This document shows, one piece after another, positions 24,483 to 32,876 of a stretch of DNA of 64,000 bases. The DNA comes from Bacteriovoracaceae bacterium (lineage in GTDB: Bacteria > Bdellovibrionota > Bacteriovoracia > Bacteriovoracales > Bacteriovoracaceae). The notes under the pieces were generated by a model. It had not been told where the DNA came from, made no database searches, and saw nothing but the letters and a program-made list of their open reading frames with translations. The position numbers and the translations under genes were made by a program. The first letter of the stretch is position 1, and every line of letters starts with the position of its first letter. Location of the stretch: contig JAMPXB010000004.1 of the NCBI GenBank assembly GCA_023701435.1, positions 124,001 to 188,000 on the forward strand, read 5' to 3'.

Positions 24483-26156
24483 ATGATAAAAATTCTTGCA
24501 ATAATAATGATGCTCATTTGCAGCACAACAAGTTTTGCTCTAACTTACGAGTTTAAAGAGACTCGCGATTTAGTAACTCTGGTGAATGACGCCTCCCAAT
24601 TAGTGCAATCCAAAGGTGAATCGAGCTTCGATATCTTACGTACTCCCGGCAGCAAGTGGAGAAAAAAATCTCGGTATGTTTTTGTTCTGGATCCTTATGG
24701 AAATATATTGGTGCATCCTGACCCAGAAATGGAAGGTCACAACCTGTTATATCTGAAAGACATTAATGGACGACCGCTAATTCACGGTATGATCGATGCG
24801 GCGGATGGTTGGTACCACTATCAATGGCCTGAATTGGATGAGATTCAACCTCGCTGGAAAACGACCTATGTAAAACGTGTAAAAGTACCATCAGGAAAAA
24901 CTTATTTGGTTGCAAGCGGCATCTACAACGACCGAATGGAAAAAAGTTTCGTCGTTGAGATGGTTAAAAATGCGGTCAGCTTAATTGAGAAAAAAGGGAA
25001 GGCCGCCTTTACTCAATTTCGCGATAAAACTGGTCGTTTTATGGCCAAGGACGCCTACATCTTTGTCTTTGACCCTAAAGGCGTGGAACTGGTAAATCCT
25101 GCTCACCCAAACTTAGAAGGTCGAAATCTTTATGAAGCAAGAGACCCCAATAATAAACCTATGGTGCAAGAAATGCTCAAGCTGGTTCAACTGAAAGGTT
25201 CCGGTTGGGTCAATTTTATGTGGCCCAAACCAGGTGAAAGTATTCCCACCGAGAAGTCGGCCTATGTGATGAAAGCAAAACTGGGTGGCCAGTGGGTGCT
25301 AGTGGGGTGCGGTGTTTATCTTTCTGATGCCCCCCATGCAACAAGACCGCTAACCACCATGACGCCACTTAAGCTTATGCAACTGGTAAGGAAAGCATCT
25401 GAGCTTCTAGCAAAGGAAGGCGAAGAGGCCTATCCGGAGTTCCGCAAAAAAGGATCAATATGGTTTAATGACGAAACCTATTTCTTCGTCTGGGACATGG
25501 AAGGAAATCGCCGCTTACATGCGGCCGATCCCTCGCTCGAAGGAACGAACGGCAGTAATGCAAAAGATATATTAGGAAGACCATACGGAAAAACATTTTT
25601 AAATATTGGTAAGAGTTCCTCTGGCGAAGGTTGGGCCCATTATATGTATCCTGAACCTGGCCAAATCTTTCCCGCCTGGAAATCAGTATATTTAAAAAGA
25701 GTGACTTTCCCTTCCGGAAAACAATACCTCGTAGGTTCCGGCAGTTACTATATGAAAATAAATAAGACGATGATTGAAGATTTAGTTAATCGCGCTTCAT
25801 TACTCATCCAAGAAAAAGGCAAGGCAGCCTTCAATGAATTACGAGATAAAAAAGGTCCCTTTTATTTTATGGATACCTATGTTTTCGTGAATACCACCGA
25901 TGGGGTCGAAGTAGTCAATCCCGCCTACCCTTACATGGAAGGGCGAAATATTACCAATCTCACAGATGCCAAAGGTAAGGTCCTGGTAGGTGATTATATC
26001 CAAAGCGTATTAAAAAATGGATCCCAATGGATCGACTACCACTGGTACCGTCCCGGAGATGATGTTCCGAGCCTTAAGAAAGCCTTTGTCCGGAAAGTCC
26101 AGTCAGGCAAGGACACCTACGTGATAGGCTCTGGTTATTATGTTGATGAAGAATGA
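24483..26156 (+). CDS. secreted protein of four tandem Cache domains
   Basis: A 557-residue protein with a signal peptide (ILAIIMMLICSTTSFA) and four repeats of about 130 residues of the single-Cache (sCache_2) type. Each has a helix with a G-E/K-x-x-F pattern, a strand such as YVFVLDPYGNILVHPDPEMEGH, IFVFDPKGVELVNPAHPNLEG, FFVWDMEGNRRLHAADPSLEG or VFVNTTDGVEVVNPAYPYMEG, a W-x-x-Y/F-x-W/Y-P block, and a final strand such as YLVASGIY. Cache domains bind small molecules in chemoreceptors and kinases. Here there is no membrane anchor or signalling domain, so it may be a periplasmic ligand-binding protein or a partner for another sensor. Confidence 0.87.
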   Translation: MIKILAIIMMLICSTTSFALTYEFKETRDLVTLVNDASQLVQSKGESSFDILRTPGSKWRKKSRYVFVLDPYGNILVHPDPEMEGHNLLYLKDINGRPLIHGMIDAADGWYHYQWPELDEIQPRWKTTYVKRVKVPSGKTYLVASGIYNDRMEKSFVVEMVKNAVSLIEKKGKAAFTQFRDKTGRFMAKDAYIFVFDPKGVELVNPAHPNLEGRNLYEARDPNNKPMVQEMLKLVQLKGSGWVNFMWPKPGESIPTEKSAYVMKAKLGGQWVLVGCGVYLSDAPHATRPLTTMTPLKLMQLVRKASELLAKEGEEAYPEFRKKGSIWFNDETYFFVWDMEGNRRLHAADPSLEGTNGSNAKDILGRPYGKTFLNIGKSSSGEGWAHYMYPEPGQIFPAWKSVYLKRVTFPSGKQYLVGSGSYYMKINKTMIEDLVNRASLLIQEKGKAAFNELRDKKGPFYFMDTYVFVNTTDGVEVVNPAYPYMEGRNITNLTDAKGKVLVGDYIQSVLKNGSQWIDYHWYRPGDDVPSLKKAFVRKVQSGKDTYVIGSGYYVDEE

Positions 26157-26193
26157 TCTCCTCCCCAACCTATATATTATCTAAATATTTTCA

Positions 26194-26212
26194 AAAGGTA
26201 GCGCATACCTTT
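26194..26212 (+). terminator. short hairpin after Cache gene
   Basis: A seven-base-pair inverted repeat (AAAGGTA, loop GCGCA, TACCTTT) lies 38 bases after the Cache stop codon and before the next gene. It lacks a T-run, so it is only a possible terminator. Confidence 0.3.
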
Positions 26213-26257
26213 CAGATAGTGGTATGAGGGTGGCTTCTAACTCATCCAGGATCATCT

Positions 26258-28297
26258 ATGACAAGCAGCCGCTACCTCTGGTCTTTGACATTCTTCGCTT
26301 CGTTTCTCCTGAGTCTCAGTGCCATGGCCCAGTCATTTCAAAATAAGATTTTAAAAATTAACGGCACCAGCTCAGAGTATGGCGTCTACCAAGGTGAACT
26401 GGAACTTAGATCAAAAAATAATAAAATCCAAGCGACCAAGGTTTTTACCTACCAGGATTATAAATTTGAAAATTTGTCAGTCCAGGAAGTATGGACAGGT
26501 GAGGCCACCCAGGTACAAGACCAATTAGTTATAAACTTCAGTATCCGCCAGGCAGTTCTTTTTAAAAGCGCTGAAGGCATGTCCCGATCTCCAGAAATGT
26601 TTCACGCGAACTTAAAAGTGACTCAGATCATTGAGCTTAACTCCATGATCAGTTTTTTTCGAGGGCAGGAAGCATTCAACGAAAATATAACTGGAGTCGC
26701 TGACCTAAAGGCAAAACCCCTTTGGGAAAATCTCAGAACCCAAACCGAATCTTACGGCAAAGAGAGCTCATTAATCATTAAGCTCCTGGCGGGTTTCATT
26801 GATATGAAAGTCTTCAATTGGTATCACGCAGATTCCATGGTCAGGGCCTATGAGCACCGGGAAGAATTCAAGTCTAAAAACCATTACTTTGTCTTCGATC
26901 CCACCGATCATGATTTCTATCAACAAAACCCGAACATCTTAAGAGTGGTCAATAAGGTACCTGACACCATTTCCCTCATTGAAGATATTCAAAGAAGAAA
27001 TGCCTACGCCCCTACTCTTGAGGAGAAGATGGAGCACTATGAAGATCAGATGATTAAATATCACATCAATGATCTTGGACAGTTCTCAACAGCTCAGTTT
27101 GATAAAAATGGCCATTTCGTCCGTTATGTCATGGTTGGAGATGGGGCGCTGTGGACAGGCATGTACCTCGCTTCACAGGCCATGCGCTATCAAGTCACTA
27201 AAGACAATGAAGCCCTGGAAAACGTGAAGAAATCTTTAAAAGGTCTGATGCTTCTGATGGACATCACCGGTGACCGTAAAAATTTCGCCCGCAATGTAAC
27301 CTATGATGATGGATCCATTAAAGTCGGCGGGGAGTATCGCCGTGGCACCGGAATCCACCAAGACAAAATTTGGAGAGCGATGGGCAATAACGACATGTTC
27401 AAAGGTCTGATCCATGGCTTTATCTGGAGTTATATCATTATTCCAGAATCGGAGACGGAACTTCGCCAAGAGCTCTTAAAGCACATGGCCCTTTTACCTA
27501 AACTGGAAATCGCTCAGGAAAAATTTAACAAGGTACCTGCCTATGGACTGCGCGCCCTAGTCTCGAAATCTGAGGATGATAAAAAAGAATTCGTTAAAAA
27601 TTTCATGCTCGCTCATATGGGCAGACAAGCATTTAATATTGAAGGCACCACCCATCTTGGTGGAATTGCCGACTGGAGTGGAATTAATTTAACGATGGTG
27701 AGCACTATCACTAACATCATGATTGCCAAGGTGATCATCAAAGACTTTCCTTCAAAAGATCGTCTCTTTCAGAATAATGAAAATGATGTGCTCCAGGGGT
27801 CAATGAAGAGTCTGATGCTTCAGTGGAAAGACATGGTCGAATCAAGAAGAGATCTTCTCACCATGGCCGCTTATCAATTTGCCGTCAAAAATGGATTTAA
27901 AATTAAAGAGGCCAATGAGCTAAACGATGGTCTTGCTAAGGACGAGCTAAAGAAAATCTGGCAAAAAAGTCTCACGAGTTCCATATGGGGTCTGAGAGAA
28001 ATCCCAATCAACAGATCTAAATACAATATTAGCTATGACTACTCCTTAAAACCTGACTGGAGCCTCTCCTGGTGGCCAAAACTGCCATGGAAGTCAGTCA
28101 AAGAAAAACAACCCATCGAATATCATATGCAGGGGGCCTACGCTTATCCATTTTTTGAATCTACCGGCATTGGAAGTAATTTTATTTGGAAAGATCAGCC
28201 TTTTTCCTACAAAGGCGGCAGTTCAAAATTAATGAAAGATCCAGGGGCGGATTATCTCTATACCTACTGGATGGCAAAACTCGCAGGACTAATTTGA
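26258..28297 (+). CDS. secreted alpha/alpha-toroid-like protein, unknown
   Basis: A 679-residue protein with a signal peptide (LTFFASFLLSLSAMAQ). The middle shows blocks typical of six-hairpin glycosidase-like folds: GDGALWTGMYLASQAMRYQVT, with the Asp/Trp/Thr start of a hairpin, and LKGLMLLMDITGDRKNFARN. Later come WRAMGNNDMFKGLIHGFIW and EGTTHLGGIADWSGINL. No known catalytic motif is certain, so hydrolase activity on a glycan is only a guess. The gene is followed directly by a phosphoesterase gene whose likely start overlaps its stop codon, indicating an operon. I cannot name a family with confidence. Confidence 0.7.
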   Translation: MTSSRYLWSLTFFASFLLSLSAMAQSFQNKILKINGTSSEYGVYQGELELRSKNNKIQATKVFTYQDYKFENLSVQEVWTGEATQVQDQLVINFSIRQAVLFKSAEGMSRSPEMFHANLKVTQIIELNSMISFFRGQEAFNENITGVADLKAKPLWENLRTQTESYGKESSLIIKLLAGFIDMKVFNWYHADSMVRAYEHREEFKSKNHYFVFDPTDHDFYQQNPNILRVVNKVPDTISLIEDIQRRNAYAPTLEEKMEHYEDQMIKYHINDLGQFSTAQFDKNGHFVRYVMVGDGALWTGMYLASQAMRYQVTKDNEALENVKKSLKGLMLLMDITGDRKNFARNVTYDDGSIKVGGEYRRGTGIHQDKIWRAMGNNDMFKGLIHGFIWSYIIIPESETELRQELLKHMALLPKLEIAQEKFNKVPAYGLRALVSKSEDDKKEFVKNFMLAHMGRQAFNIEGTTHLGGIADWSGINLTMVSTITNIMIAKVIIKDFPSKDRLFQNNENDVLQGSMKSLMLQWKDMVESRRDLLTMAAYQFAVKNGFKIKEANELNDGLAKDELKKIWQKSLTSSIWGLREIPINRSKYNISYDYSLKPDWSLSWWPKLPWKSVKEKQPIEYHMQGAYAYPFFESTGIGSNFIWKDQPFSYKGGSSKLMKDPGADYLYTYWMAKLAGLI

Positions 28298-29406
28298 ATT
28301 TTGTACCCGTCTTCACCATAGTGATGAGTCTTACTTACTTCTATGCCTGGTCGAGGCTTTCAACTGATATTGCTACCAGTCTTCTGCTCGCACTTCCCTT
28401 TATCCTGGTTTGGATCATTCCTGTTCGCTTCTGGTCCACTGATCACAGCTCTTACAGCAAGCTCGATCATACCCTGCATGTTCTGGGATATGTCTGCATG
28501 GGTCTGGTGAATTTTCTGATTATATCCCTCCTCCTCACCGACTTTATTTTACTTATTTTTAGACCACACTTAATTCAGACCTATTATGGCAGTTTTGTCT
28601 TTTCACTAACCACGGTCGCCTTAATATTGGGACTTTTCAGAGCGCACTTTGGTCCGGCAGTAAGGGAAGTCCCTCTTCATTTTCCCAACCTTCCCCAGGA
28701 ACTCATTGGACTTCGAATTGTTCAAATCTCAGACCTTCACGTTGGTCCGACCCTTCGGAAAAATTACGTTGAAAAAGTGGTAAAGAAAACCCTCACACTG
28801 GAACCGGATCTCATTGTTTTAACCGGTGATATTGTGGACGGAAAAATTCCCCACTTGAAAAAGCATGTGGAACCTCTGGATGACCTCACAACAACCGGCA
28901 AGGCCTACTTCATCATGGGAAACCATGACTACTACTCTGGTGCCAATGAGTGGATTAAGTATTTTCAAGAAATGGGAATGAAAGTTCTTTTAAACACCCA
29001 TGATCTCATTTCTTTTCAGGAAATAAAATTAATGCTGGCGGGAGTGACTGATCCTGCGGCTGCTATGGCCGGGCATCCCGCTCCTGATGCCCAAGCGGCG
29101 ATGAAAAATCATTATCAAAACCAAAAAGGAGAAGCACAGTTCAAAATATTACTCGCTCACAATCCGAAACTTGCTTCCGAAGGAGCAGAGGCCGGATTTG
29201 ATCTTATGCTTTCTGGCCACACTCACGCCGGACAATTCTTTCCCTGGACTTTGATTGTAAAAAAAGTTCACAGGCCCCATTATTGGGGTCACTCAGTGGA
29301 AGGAAAAATGCAAGTTTATGTCAGTGCTGGAACCGGAACTTGGGGACCGCCAATTCGTCTGGGAACAAAAACAGAATTAACCTTATTAAAGTTGAAAAGA
29401 TCTTAA
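28294..29406 (+). CDS. membrane-anchored metallophosphoesterase
   Basis: About 370 residues. Three or four hydrophobic segments come first (TIVMSLTYFYAW, SLLLALPFILVWIIPV, GLVNFLIISLLLTDFILLIF, SFVFSLTTVALILGLF). A calcineurin-like phosphoesterase domain then has all five metal-site motifs: QISDLHVGP, LTGDIVDG, MGNHDYYSG, LLAHNP and LSGHTHAGQFFP. This is the YaeI/YkuE-like group that acts at the membrane, some on lipid precursors. The start is uncertain: TTG at 28294 overlaps the previous stop and has AGGA six bases upstream, while ATG at 28324 has no ribosome-binding site. The frame is open further upstream, but that would overlap the preceding gene. Confidence 0.88.
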   Translation: MNFVPVFTIVMSLTYFYAWSRLSTDIATSLLLALPFILVWIIPVRFWSTDHSSYSKLDHTLHVLGYVCMGLVNFLIISLLLTDFILLIFRPHLIQTYYGSFVFSLTTVALILGLFRAHFGPAVREVPLHFPNLPQELIGLRIVQISDLHVGPTLRKNYVEKVVKKTLTLEPDLIVLTGDIVDGKIPHLKKHVEPLDDLTTTGKAYFIMGNHDYYSGANEWIKYFQEMGMKVLLNTHDLISFQEIKLMLAGVTDPAAAMAGHPAPDAQAAMKNHYQNQKGEAQFKILLAHNPKLASEGAEAGFDLMLSGHTHAGQFFPWTLIVKKVHRPHYWGHSVEGKMQVYVSAGTGTWGPPIRLGTKTELTLLKLKRS

Positions 29407-29598
29407 GTCTTATCATCCCCTTACTCATCCTAATTCACAAACCTTGTAAAAATGTGGAATTGAAATCCATCTTCTAAATCCAAGTAATTTTAAATATTTC
29501 ACTCATCCCCCTAGGTAAATCTTCTCCATCTTCAGAACAATTTTGCTCTGTGCGAGGATCACAAGCGTTCAAAGAGAAATTCTAACCAAGGAAGGTAC

Positions 29599-30306
29599 AT
29601 GAAAAAAATGCTTGCGATCATGCTGTTAATGTCGCTCATGACTGTGTCATGCAACAAAGATGGAACGGCTACAACTACTGACGATCCGACTCAAACAACA
29701 ATTGAACCAACAACTGATGGAAGTGGAGACACAACGGACCCGACCACAGACGATACGGCCGACGTTCCAGCTCCGATTCCTCCGTCAACGTCAACACTGC
29801 CGGCACTGGCCCTAAGTTTTAAGACTAATGTGCTCCTTTACAACCTGACTGCTTCTCAGGAAGACAAGTATAACGACGCTGTGGCGCTGGTAAAAAAAGT
29901 TGTGGGAACCGAAGCTTTTAGAAAGGCGGTCTTAAACCACACTTACAATGGATCAAAACTCTACGCTAATAACAATGGGCTGACGAATTCACAAATCTAT
30001 CAGTCAATTTTAGATGCTGCTGAAAAACTGACTCCGGCCAAGAACAACACTTTGGATGTCGGCGTGAAGTTCTATTACACTAATAATAGTGTCGTTGGAT
30101 ATACTAATGGATCCATCACCTACATCAATGTCAACACCAAGTTTTTTAATAACTATGACATTAATGAAGTTGCAGGAAATCTATTTCATGAATGGTTGCA
30201 TAAGCTCGGCTATGGACACGACTCTTCGGCCACGGCCAGAAGACCATATTCTGTTCCGTATGCAATTGGATACATGATCAGAAATCTTGGTAAGAACTTT
30301 CTTTAA
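29599..30306 (+). CDS. lipoprotein with metzincin-type zinc motif
   Basis: A 235-residue protein. The lipoprotein signal MKKMLAIMLLMSLMTVSC has its lipid Cys at 18. A Thr/Asp-rich low-complexity linker of about 45 residues follows. The globular part ends with LFHEWLHKLGYGHDSSATAR. HEWLHKLGYGH fits HExxHxxGxxH, the zinc-binding signature of metzincin peptidases, with the Glu as catalytic base. A downstream YAIGYMIRNLG lacks a clear Met-turn. It is likely a surface-exposed or periplasmic protease on a flexible stalk. AAGGAAGG precedes the ATG. A small Cys-containing secreted protein follows after 16 bases. Confidence 0.75.
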   Translation: MKKMLAIMLLMSLMTVSCNKDGTATTTDDPTQTTIEPTTDGSGDTTDPTTDDTADVPAPIPPSTSTLPALALSFKTNVLLYNLTASQEDKYNDAVALVKKVVGTEAFRKAVLNHTYNGSKLYANNNGLTNSQIYQSILDAAEKLTPAKNNTLDVGVKFYYTNNSVVGYTNGSITYINVNTKFFNNYDINEVAGNLFHEWLHKLGYGHDSSATARRPYSVPYAIGYMIRNLGKNFL

Positions 30307-30322
30307 TCAAAAGGATTAATTT

Positions 30323-30580
30323 ATGAAAAATATTGTTTTAATGATCGGATTACTTTTTTCTCTCACAGCTCTGGCCGACATCGAATACGTCGAAGACAAC
30401 CAGGCAAAACCGACTCAGGCCGAGATTACCAAAAACCGCGCCTGCTTTCAGGAACTCATCACTCAAGGTTGTGGTGATCCGGGTGAAGATCCCCAGCAGT
30501 TTCGTTCTTGTATGAGCAATGTTTATTCGACTTTGACTAAGGATTGCCAGACACTAATGTCCAAACTTTACGGAAATTAA
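30323..30580 (+). CDS. small secreted four-Cys protein
   Basis: An 85-residue protein: signal peptide MKNIVLMIGLLFSLTALA, then a mature part of 67 residues with four Cys (RACFQEL, GCGDPGE, SCMSNV, DCQTLM), likely two disulfides in a helical hairpin. AAGGA precedes the ATG. It is co-oriented with and close to the metzincin-motif lipoprotein, and a strong terminator follows. This order suggests a secreted protease with a small partner or inhibitor, but no homology supports that. Confidence 0.65.
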   Translation: MKNIVLMIGLLFSLTALADIEYVEDNQAKPTQAEITKNRACFQELITQGCGDPGEDPQQFRSCMSNVYSTLTKDCQTLMSKLYGN

Positions 30581-30582
30581 CG

Positions 30583-30606
30583 AAGGCCCTTCGGGGCCTT
30601 TTTTAG
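30583..30606 (+). terminator. intrinsic terminator
   Basis: Stem AAGGCCC/GGGCCTT with the stable loop TTCG, followed by a run of Ts, directly after the four-Cys protein gene. The converging DUF1456 gene ends inside the T-run. The stem is symmetrical, but only the plus strand has the strong U-tract. Confidence 0.9.
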
Positions 30607-31064
30607 TTTTGTCTTACTTTATTGGTAAGACCTTTCAAAAAGTTTCTAAGGAATTGATCACCGCACTGGCGGTAATTGGGATGACCTTCTTTTCGGAAGA
30701 AGGCGCTCAGTTCACTCTTGGATATCTTAAATCCCACATCTTGAAGCAGGTTCAGAATGTCTTCATCCTTTAATTCAAAGGCGACTCGTAACTTCTTTAA
30801 GACGACGTTATTAGTGGGCAGCTCGGCCGGAAGTGGCGGCCTTGATTCGTCTTTGCCTCGTCTCAAATAAATAAGTCCATTCAGGAAGTGAGACATGACA
30901 TTTTGTCGGCACTCTACAAAGCCAGGCTCATCGTCTCTTTTGATAAAGGCGTTCATATCGGCCTGGGTAACAGTTCCCCCACCAAGGGCAACTATTTCCA
31001 CGAGTTTGAACTCGCTGATATTGAGCATATACCGGACACTACGAAGGACATCATTGTTTATCAT
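30603..31064 (-). CDS. DUF1456 (YehS-like) protein
   Basis: A 153-residue protein built from two copies of a helical unit of about 70 residues. The first starts NNDVLRSVRYMLNISEFKLVEI and ends VMSHFLNGLIYLRRGKD. The second starts NNVVLKKLRVAFELKDEDILNLL and ends FLRNFLKGLTNKVRQ. This double repeat is the DUF1456 signature (YehS in E. coli), function unknown. A structured RNA element with its own terminator lies 40-156 bases upstream on the same strand and may control it. No strong ribosome-binding site precedes the ATG. Confidence 0.87.
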   Translation of the reverse strand: MINNDVLRSVRYMLNISEFKLVEIVALGGGTVTQADMNAFIKRDDEPGFVECRQNVMSHFLNGLIYLRRGKDESRPPLPAELPTNNVVLKKLRVAFELKDEDILNLLQDVGFKISKSELSAFFRKEGHPNYRQCGDQFLRNFLKGLTNKVRQN

Positions 31065-31103
31065 GGAGTGATAGTATCAACTTAAGGTAGTTCATGAAAG
31101 GAT

Positions 31104-31220
31104 AAAAAAATGACCATCCGGAGATGATCATTTTTAGTTCGTTTTCATTGTGCTGAGCTAGTTTCCTTTACTCTGCACAAGGCTACGAACCTAAAACTAG
31201 TCTAAGACTCCGAAGGTGAT
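31104..31220 (-). ncRNA. structured RNA element, copy A
   Basis: On the minus strand this sequence matches, almost without gaps, the element at 56193-56312. The visible fold has an outer stem (UUAG-G-UUCGU with ACGAACUAA), an inner stem UUGUGC/GCACAA around a loop holding AGUAAAGGAAAC, and a final hairpin AUGAUCAUC-uccg-GAUGGUCAU running into seven Us. A G-U pair in that hairpin becomes C-G in the other copy, so pairing holds on the minus strand. On the plus strand the same site would be an A-C mismatch. It lies between a decayed regulator gene and DUF1456. It is a candidate attenuator, riboswitch or small RNA of no family I recognise. Confidence 0.65.
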
Positions 31221-31274
31221 ATGGGAATCCTCTTGGATCCAAATTTTAGCGCAAGGAATATCTGAGTATGTCTT

Positions 31275-32264
31275 TTATGTTTTGGGATACCCACTCATAG
31301 AAAAAGCTGCACCGGTCTCCACAATGAGCTCAAATTACCCACGCATTTTTGAGACAAAACGCAGTGGCAGGCCCTTGGATTCAAGGTGTTTTTGATAAGG
31401 ATGAGCCTCGCCTCAAAGTTCGCCTTTCCTTCCACCGGAAAATCTGACTGCAGGGCACAGATGCTTTCTGATTAGAAAAAAGGGTCTTCTGCTGATTGAA
31501 ATTTTTACTCAGGACATGACTTAAAATCTTTGCAGGAAGATTTTTTATGAAGACCACCTCATTTAAGAAGAGTGTTTCGCTTTCACAGTGATAATGAAAA
31601 TTAAGCCCGGTCGAAACAGTATCCTTAGCGAGAATTTTCTTTTCATTATTTCCCATCTGAAGAGCCAGGGATGAGCAAAGTGAGCGCAGGGCCTGCACCA
31701 AATCAATGTCCCAACTCTCCACTTGCCCATCTTCGAGCAACAGAACTCCGTAGACCTTTCCTTGAAAGACGACCGGTATGGCCAATTGACGGGCAACTAA
31801 ACGTACTTCCGATCGCTCTGTACTTGGAAGAATAGAATTTAAGTAGCGCCACTGCAGTTGCAGACCGGAGAGCATGATGGCCTTACCGTAGTTCGCCACT
31901 TTTCGGACAACGTTGTAGTGTTCTGCGAGAAGCTATTGTGAAGCCATCTGGGAATTATAAAGCTGACCATCCCCAGATAGAAGTAAGAGTCCTCAATCCC
32001 ATAGCCAAAACGCACAGTCCTTAACAGAAGATCAATCGCCTCACTGGCACTGTGAGGAAGAGCGGTTATGGTTTCGAGATAGCCTAGGGCCATCTCTCCA
32101 TAGGTAAACTCCGTTCGCCAGGAAATGGGCGCTGGCAGAGTTATCGGTCTGGTGGTCATTCCCAGTCTGGGAGTAATTGAGCTCACTTCCACACTGGCCA
32201 CGAGATGTCCCCCGCTGGCCATTAGCTCACGAAATTTTTTGCTGAAGCTCGCTTTAGCATCCAT
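31275..32264 (-). pseudogene. decayed GAF/winged-helix regulator
   Basis: Pieces of one protein lie in several frames. The start at 32264 (MDAKASFSKKFRELM) runs to SYFYL. A frame change near 31970 leads to SGDGQLYNSQMASQ, then an in-frame TAG, then LLAEHYNVVRKVANYGKAI. That frame carries a GAF-like core (LAIPVVFQGKVYGVLLLEDG, DLVQALRSLCSSLALQMG). Near 31450 the frame shifts again to DFPVEGKANFEARLILI, and again to LESKGLPLRFVSKMRG, a stop, then FELIVETGAAFSMSGYPKT. The last pieces look like the end of a winged-helix DNA-binding domain. At least three frameshifts and two stops show the gene is dead. Confidence 0.85.
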
Positions 32265-32339
32265 TAGCACTCTTTTAGTAAACTTTTAGGAACGAAATTA
32301 TCCATAAAAATCTACTATTAGATTCAACAGGAGGAAACT

Positions 32340-32798
32340 ATGTTCGCAAAAGTATTAATAATTTTGGCCATGGTTATTGGCCAGGGGCCTTTGCCAAGCA
32401 ATTAACAAAGAGGAAAATACCTGGTGCAAATCATGGGCTGCAATGATTGCCATACACCTCAGTACGGCATGAAGGGCGGAGCGGTACCAGAGTCACAGTG
32501 GTTGATTGGATCGGAAATCGGCTTTAATGGTCCTTGGGGCACAATTTATCCATCCAATTTAAGACAGATGGTTCAGGATATGGATGAGGCAACTTGGGTA
32601 ACTTACATTAAAAACTTTAAGGCCCGTCCTCCCATGCCTTCCTATGACACCAACAAAATCTCCCATCAGGACCTAAAAGACATGTACGCTTTTGTGCGTT
32701 CATTAGGACCTGCCACCAATAATGTTCCTCAGTATCTGCCGCCGGGGAAGAAACCGAGAACTCCATTTATTGATTTTAATGTTCAGCTTCCGAAATAA
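32340..32798 (+). pseudogene. cytochrome c gene with broken signal peptide
   Basis: A strong AGGAGG precedes an ATG at 32340 that opens a signal peptide (MFAKVLIILAMVIGQ). The frame then meets TAA at 32403. After the stop the same frame gives RGKYLVQIMGCNDCHTP, with the haem-binding CNDCH. A soluble cytochrome c domain follows, with GTIYPSNLRQMVQDMD, ARPPMPSYD (likely Met ligand) and KDMYAFVRSLGP. Between GQ and RGKY another frame reads GAFAKQLTK, a natural signal cleavage region, so two small indels near a GGGG run are likely. A GTG at 32424 could restart translation, but without export no haem would be attached. Confidence 0.82.
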
Positions 32799-32812
32799 GA
32801 CAGAAAGATTTC

Positions 32813-32842
32813 AGGTGGCCTTTAACCGAAAGGCCACTTCCT
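32813..32842 (+). terminator. hairpin after cytochrome c remnant
   Basis: An 11-base-pair stem (AGGTGGCCTTT with AAAGGCCACTT, one G-T pair) with loop AACCG lies just after the stop at 32798 and before the converging gene that ends at 32877. The T-run is weak (TTCCTT). Confidence 0.6.
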
Positions 32843-32876
32843 TAGTACAACCATTCTCATCGCTAACTGTTTGAAA

